From contig DSBE01000150.1 in assembly GCA_011053085.1 (NCBI GenBank), positions 1-7,355 on the forward strand: a DNA stretch of 7,355 nt, written 5' to 3'. Below the pieces are notes generated by a model. That model did not search any database. It was given only the letters and a program-made list of their open reading frames with translations, and had not been told where the DNA came from. Source of the stretch: Chloroflexota bacterium. Its GTDB lineage: Bacteria > Chloroflexota > Anaerolineae > Anaerolineales > Anaerolineaceae. The position numbers were made by a program, and so were the translations under genes. This document shows positions 5,132 to 7,355 of the stretch, in pieces. Numbering within the stretch: the stretch's first letter is position 1; every line of letters starts with the position of its first letter.

Positions 5132-5137
5132 ATGCGA

Positions 5138-5165
5138 TCACCAATCTGGCACAGGATGGAGGTGA
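5138..5165 (+). promoter_or_regulatory. Shine-Dalgarno of rpsU with a complementary masking arm
   Basis: ggaggtga (5158-5165) is a full complement of the 16S rRNA 3' end and lies nine bases before the rpsU ATG. tcacc (5138-5142) can pair with its ggtga part (5161-5165) to form a hairpin that hides the site. The pairing is five base pairs and its stability is not computed. Confidence 0.45.
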
Positions 5166-5173
5166 ATTTCTGA

Positions 5174-5359
5174 ATGCCAACCGTAGTTTTACGTTCTAAT
5201 GAAGGTCAGGATCAATTGCTGCGGCGTTTTCGCAAGAAAGTCGTCAAAAGCGGTGTCCTTTCCACCATTCGCAACAAACGCTGGTTCACACCCCCCAGTG
5301 AACAGCGCCGTATTGATAAGAAAAAAGCACAGCGCCGCAGCCGTAGAAAGACCTATTAA
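5174..5359 (+). CDS. rpsU: Small-subunit ribosomal protein bS21
   Basis: bS21 is a small, very basic 30S protein near the anti-Shine-Dalgarno region of 16S rRNA and helps mRNA binding at initiation. The 61-residue product fits the usual 58-70. It opens [10 protein letters not shown] and keeps the LLRRFRKKV helix (15-23) and the [13 protein letters not shown] segment (26-38). It ends in a Lys/Arg-rich tail (45-60). It has a perfect Shine-Dalgarno and a long leader with a terminator. infA starts 44 bases downstream with no terminator between, so the two are probably one operon. Both products act at translation initiation. Identification is secure. Confidence 0.96.
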   Translation: MPTVVLRSNEGQDQLLRRFRKKVVKSGVLSTIRNKRWFTPPSEQRRIDKKKAQRRSRRKTY

Positions 5360-5403
5360 GCCCATGCGGCCTGCCAATGTGCAACAGAAATGACGAGGAG
5401 TCA

Positions 5404-5658
5404 ATGGCAAAAGAAGAAGATAAGATAACCGTAGAAGGAACTATAGTAGAAGCATTACCCGGAACACAGTTTCGGGTTGCACTCGATGACAGTGAACATG
5501 AAATCCTTGCTTATCTCTCAGGCAAAATGCGCAAGAATTATATCCGCATCCTGCTGGGAGACCGTGTCAAATTAGACATGTCACCCTATGACCTGACACG
5601 TGGACGGATCGTTTACCGTTACAAAAAAGTTCGCTCTTTCGGTGAATCTGAGCAATAA
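5404..5658 (+). CDS. infA: Translation initiation factor IF-1
   Basis: IF-1 binds the 30S A site during initiation and supports IF-2 and IF-3. The protein is one S1-like OB fold. [20 protein letters not shown] (1-20) starts the barrel. [13 protein letters not shown] (38-50), [18 protein letters not shown] (52-69) and YRYK (71-74) are near-invariant family blocks. At 84 residues it is longer than the usual 72 or so, because a tail ([10 protein letters not shown]) follows YRYK. The ATG at 5404 is chosen because the family starts MAKE and GAGGAG precedes it; the in-frame ATG at 5377 would add nine unlikely residues. In many genomes infA sits by rpmJ and rpsM, but here it follows rpsU. Confidence 0.96.
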   Translation: MAKEEDKITVEGTIVEALPGTQFRVALDDSEHEILAYLSGKMRKNYIRILLGDRVKLDMSPYDLTRGRIVYRYKKVRSFGESEQ

Positions 5659-5712
5659 TCAGAGTTCCCTTCTGATACAATGACTCCTGCTTTGCCAGTG
5701 TAGTCTGGCAGA
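5658..5712 (+). repeat. Two hairpins in the infA 3' region
   Basis: atcaga/tctgat (5658-5663 with 5671-5676) begins on the last base of the infA stop codon. tgccag/ctggca (5693-5698 with 5705-5710) follows, extended by a U-G and a U-A pair. Neither has a T tract. TGATACAAT (5673-5681) in between resembles an extended -10, so a short RNA ending at the terminator beyond is possible but unproven. Confidence 0.4.
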
Positions 5713-5726
5713 ATATGGCTTTAATA

Positions 5727-5762
5727 AAACAGTGAGAAGAGATTCTTTTCACTGTTTTTTTT
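5727..5762 (+). terminator. Intrinsic terminator after infA
   Basis: aaacagtga (5727-5735) pairs with tcactgttt (5749-5757). A further aaga/cttt pairing inside makes a long stem, and eight T (5755-5762) complete it. It closes the rpsU-infA unit about 70 bases after the infA stop. Confidence 0.9.
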
Positions 5763-5774
5763 CAGGCCCAAAAC

Positions 5775-5805
5775 CAGGTTCCTCCACAGTACCTGAAGGT
5801 ATAAT
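5775..5805 (+). promoter_or_regulatory. Promoter region of pepT with a small inverted repeat
   Basis: A perfect TATAAT lies at 5800-5805; no good -35 is found at 16-18 bp spacing. An inverted repeat, caggt (5775-5779) and acctg (5791-5795), spans the -35 area and spacer and could be an operator. Five-base arms are short, so the operator is tentative. Confidence 0.45.
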
Positions 5806-5844
5806 TAGTAACGAAAAGCCACCCCCAATGACAGGAGCACAACC

Positions 5845-7071
5845 GTGAGCCATTTAATCGATCGCTTTCTTGCCTATGTGCAAATTGACACCACCTCCGA
5901 CTTCACCTCTCCCTCCAACCCCAGCACCAAAAAACAGTTCGACCTGGCGAACATACTGAAACAGGAATGTGAGCAGTTAGGCCTTGCCAACATCGTCCTG
6001 ACAGACAAATGCCACCTACTGGCGGAACTGCCCGCCAATACTGACAAAACTATACCGATCATCGGTTTCAATGCGCACATGGACACCAGCCCTGATTTCT
6101 CCGGCACCAATGTTGACCCACGTATCATCCCTTATCAGGGCGGTGAGATTGTGTTGAATGAAGAAACCAATGTCATTCTATCGCCAGAGCAGTTTCCTGT
6201 GATGAAGGACATGGTTGGTCTGCATTTGATCGTACCGGACGGGACTACGCTGCTGGGCGCAGATGACAAAGCTGGTATTGCTGAGATCATGACCGCCATC
6301 GAATACCTGGTAGAACACCCTGAAATCGAACACGGCACCATCAAGATCTGCTTCACCCCCGATGAAGAGATCGGTCGGGGTGTGCACCACTTTGAATATG
6401 AGCTATTTGGCGCTGATTTTGCCTATACGTTGGACGGGGGCCGGTTGGGCACGGTTACCTACGAGAATTTCAACGCCGCCCATGCCGAAATCAACATCCG
6501 CGGACGAAGTATCCACCCCGGCACAGCCAAAAACCAGATGATTAACGCCTTGCGTGTGGCGATGGAACTCGAAGGCCTCCTGCCGGCTGCCGCCCGGCCG
6601 GAATACACCGAAAAATTTGAAGGATTTTTCCACCTGACCCGCATGGAGGGCAGCGTGCCACTGGCGCATTGTGAATATATCTTACGCGATCACGACATGC
6701 AGAAATTCCAGCAGAAAAAAGAATTGATGCAAAAAGCATGCGATTTTCTCAATCTAAAATATGGTGAAAGCACGGTTGAGTGTAAGATAACCGACTCTTA
6801 TTACAACATGCGCGAAAAGATCGAACCGGTTATGCACATCGTTGAGAACGCCATTGAAGCTATGCGTTGCCTCGATATTGAGCCCAGAATTGAACCGATC
6901 CGCGGCGGTACGGATGGCGCCCAGATGAGCTACCAGGGACTGCCAACCCCCAACCTGTTCGATGGTTCTTACAATGGCCACGGACCCTATGAATTTGCCG
7001 TGGTTGAACACATGGAACTGGCTGTGCAAACCATACTCAAGATCATTGAACGCTACACTCAGGCAGCGTAA
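5845..7071 (+). CDS. pepT: Peptidase T (tripeptide aminopeptidase)
   Basis: PepT is a cytosolic di-zinc M20 enzyme that removes the N-terminal residue from tripeptides. The 408 residues equal the family length. All metal and catalytic residues can be placed: His78 and Asp80 in AHMD, Asp140 in GADDKAG, the Glu174-Glu175 pair in TPDEEIG, Asp197 in LDGG, and His379 in NGHGPYE. HPGTAKN (224-230) and the IRGGTDG block (352-358) mark the lid domain and the return to the catalytic domain. It starts with GTG (5845), seven bases after AGGAG (5833-5837). It ends in tandem stops TAA-TAA. It has its own promoter and follows the infA terminator, so it is probably monocistronic. No clear terminator is seen; a weak gcaac/gttgc hairpin (7075-7091) lacks a T tract. 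Confidence 0.97.
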   Translation: MSHLIDRFLAYVQIDTTSDFTSPSNPSTKKQFDLANILKQECEQLGLANIVLTDKCHLLAELPANTDKTIPIIGFNAHMDTSPDFSGTNVDPRIIPYQGGEIVLNEETNVILSPEQFPVMKDMVGLHLIVPDGTTLLGADDKAGIAEIMTAIEYLVEHPEIEHGTIKICFTPDEEIGRGVHHFEYELFGADFAYTLDGGRLGTVTYENFNAAHAEINIRGRSIHPGTAKNQMINALRVAMELEGLLPAAARPEYTEKFEGFFHLTRMEGSVPLAHCEYILRDHDMQKFQQKKELMQKACDFLNLKYGESTVECKITDSYYNMREKIEPVMHIVENAIEAMRCLDIEPRIEPIRGGTDGAQMSYQGLPTPNLFDGSYNGHGPYEFAVVEHMELAVQTILKIIERYTQAA

Positions 7072-7210
7072 TAAGCAACTGAAGTTGTTGCAATCGACAT
7101 ATTTTGGCTTTGATATTCAGGCCATGTTTGAGATACGGTTGATATTGGGGAATTGTCTATAGCTGTTAATTTAACCCGCGCCCTGCCACCATAGAAGGAT
7201 GGACTTTTCC

Positions 7211-7238
7211 GTAGTGGCGGTGGATCCACCGCCACTAC
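7211..7238. repeat. Perfect 28-bp palindrome
   Basis: gtagtggcggtg (7211-7222) and its exact complement (7227-7238) surround GATC. All 28 bases are self-complementary and the match stops at both ends. It lies between pepT and the convergent aminotransferase gene. Neither strand has a T tract after it, so it is a poor intrinsic terminator. It resembles the GC-rich palindromes dispersed between genes in some bacteria (REP-like); whether it recurs in this genome cannot be seen here. Confidence 0.75.
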
Positions 7239-7268
7239 AAGAACAGGTCTTAGCTTACTCGCTCTTTT

Positions 7269-7355
7269 TCAGGAAATAACTTCCTCGATCACATCCAACG
7301 CCTGCTGCACCAAATCCATGCGTGCCTGATGTCCCATGTGACCCAATCGGAACAC
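7269..7355 (-). CDS. C-terminus of a class V aminotransferase (alanine-glyoxylate/serine-pyruvate type), partial
   Basis: The last 28 codons of a minus-strand gene enter from the right edge and stop at TGA (7271-7269). They read VFRLGHMGHQARMDLVQQAL and then DVIEEVIS. The FRxGHMG motif followed by a helix ending near ALDxIE is typical of the C-terminal domain of class V PLP-dependent aminotransferases of the alanine-glyoxylate / serine-pyruvate group. The PLP lysine lies outside the window, so the substrate cannot be told. It is convergent with pepT; the palindrome lies 31 bases beyond its stop. Confidence 0.75.
   Translation of the reverse strand: MFRLGHMGHQARMDLVQQALDVIEEVIS

Noticed and set aside
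5377..5403. In-frame upstream ATG for infA adding nine residues (MCNRNDEES)
   Set aside because: The IF-1 family starts at MAKE, and the GAGGAG Shine-Dalgarno serves the ATG at 5404.
7075..7091. gcaac/gttgc hairpin after pepT as a terminator
   Set aside because: The stem is only five pairs and no T tract follows it.
6962..7162. 66-codon plus-strand frame across the end of pepT
   Set aside because: Most of it is a shifted reading of pepT, and the part beyond shows no motif or ribosome site.
1..7355. CRISPR array, insertion sequence, integrase site or phage gene
   Set aside because: There are no regularly spaced repeats, transposase or integrase motifs, or target-site duplications. The tRNA 3' end has no visible duplicate in the window.

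Overview
The window looks like an ordinary chromosomal stretch of a free-living bacterium with moderate GC (about 50% by eye). A member of the Chloroflexota (Anaerolineae-like) is my best guess. This rests on overall protein style, the HIT protein type, and a tRNA without encoded CCA; no single marker proves it. I see no mobile element, phage, CRISPR or toxin-antitoxin genes. Promoters are unusually legible: several TATAAT boxes are perfect and one promoter matches the full sigma-70 consensus.

Left part (1-3160). A truncated minus-strand gene for an exported protein starts at the left edge. rplS (ribosomal protein bL19) follows with its own promoter, a roughly 100-nt structured leader and an intrinsic terminator. 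Next is a two-gene unit: a class I glutamine-amidotransferase-like C26 peptidase overlapping murI (glutamate racemase) by ATGA. The murI stop codon directly abuts the stop codon of rnz (RNase Z), which is transcribed towards it.

Middle part (3160-4960). rnz and a 316-aa TPR-repeat protein are divergently transcribed. A tRNA-Arg(CCT) on the minus strand ends four bases from the TPR stop. It is divergent from a HIT-family gene (Ap4A phosphorylase-like), and an inverted repeat lies between their promoters.

Right part (4960-7355). rpsU (bS21) and infA (IF-1) form a small translation operon. They are preceded by a strong promoter, a leader containing a start-stop ATG-TAA ORF with a good Shine-Dalgarno, an intrinsic terminator upstream of rpsU, and a helix that can mask the rpsU Shine-Dalgarno. 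A hairpin-rich 3' UTR with a terminator follows infA. Then come pepT (peptidase T) and an intergenic region with a perfect 28-bp palindrome. The window ends with the last 28 codons of a class V aminotransferase on the minus strand.

Functionally the window mixes translation (bL19, bS21, IF-1, tRNA-Arg, RNase Z), cell-wall precursor and glutamyl metabolism (C26 peptidase, MurI), peptide and nucleotide housekeeping (PepT, HIT) and a TPR scaffold. The least ordinary part is the rpsU leader: its elements suggest layered attenuation of ribosomal protein synthesis, which I infer from sequence only.
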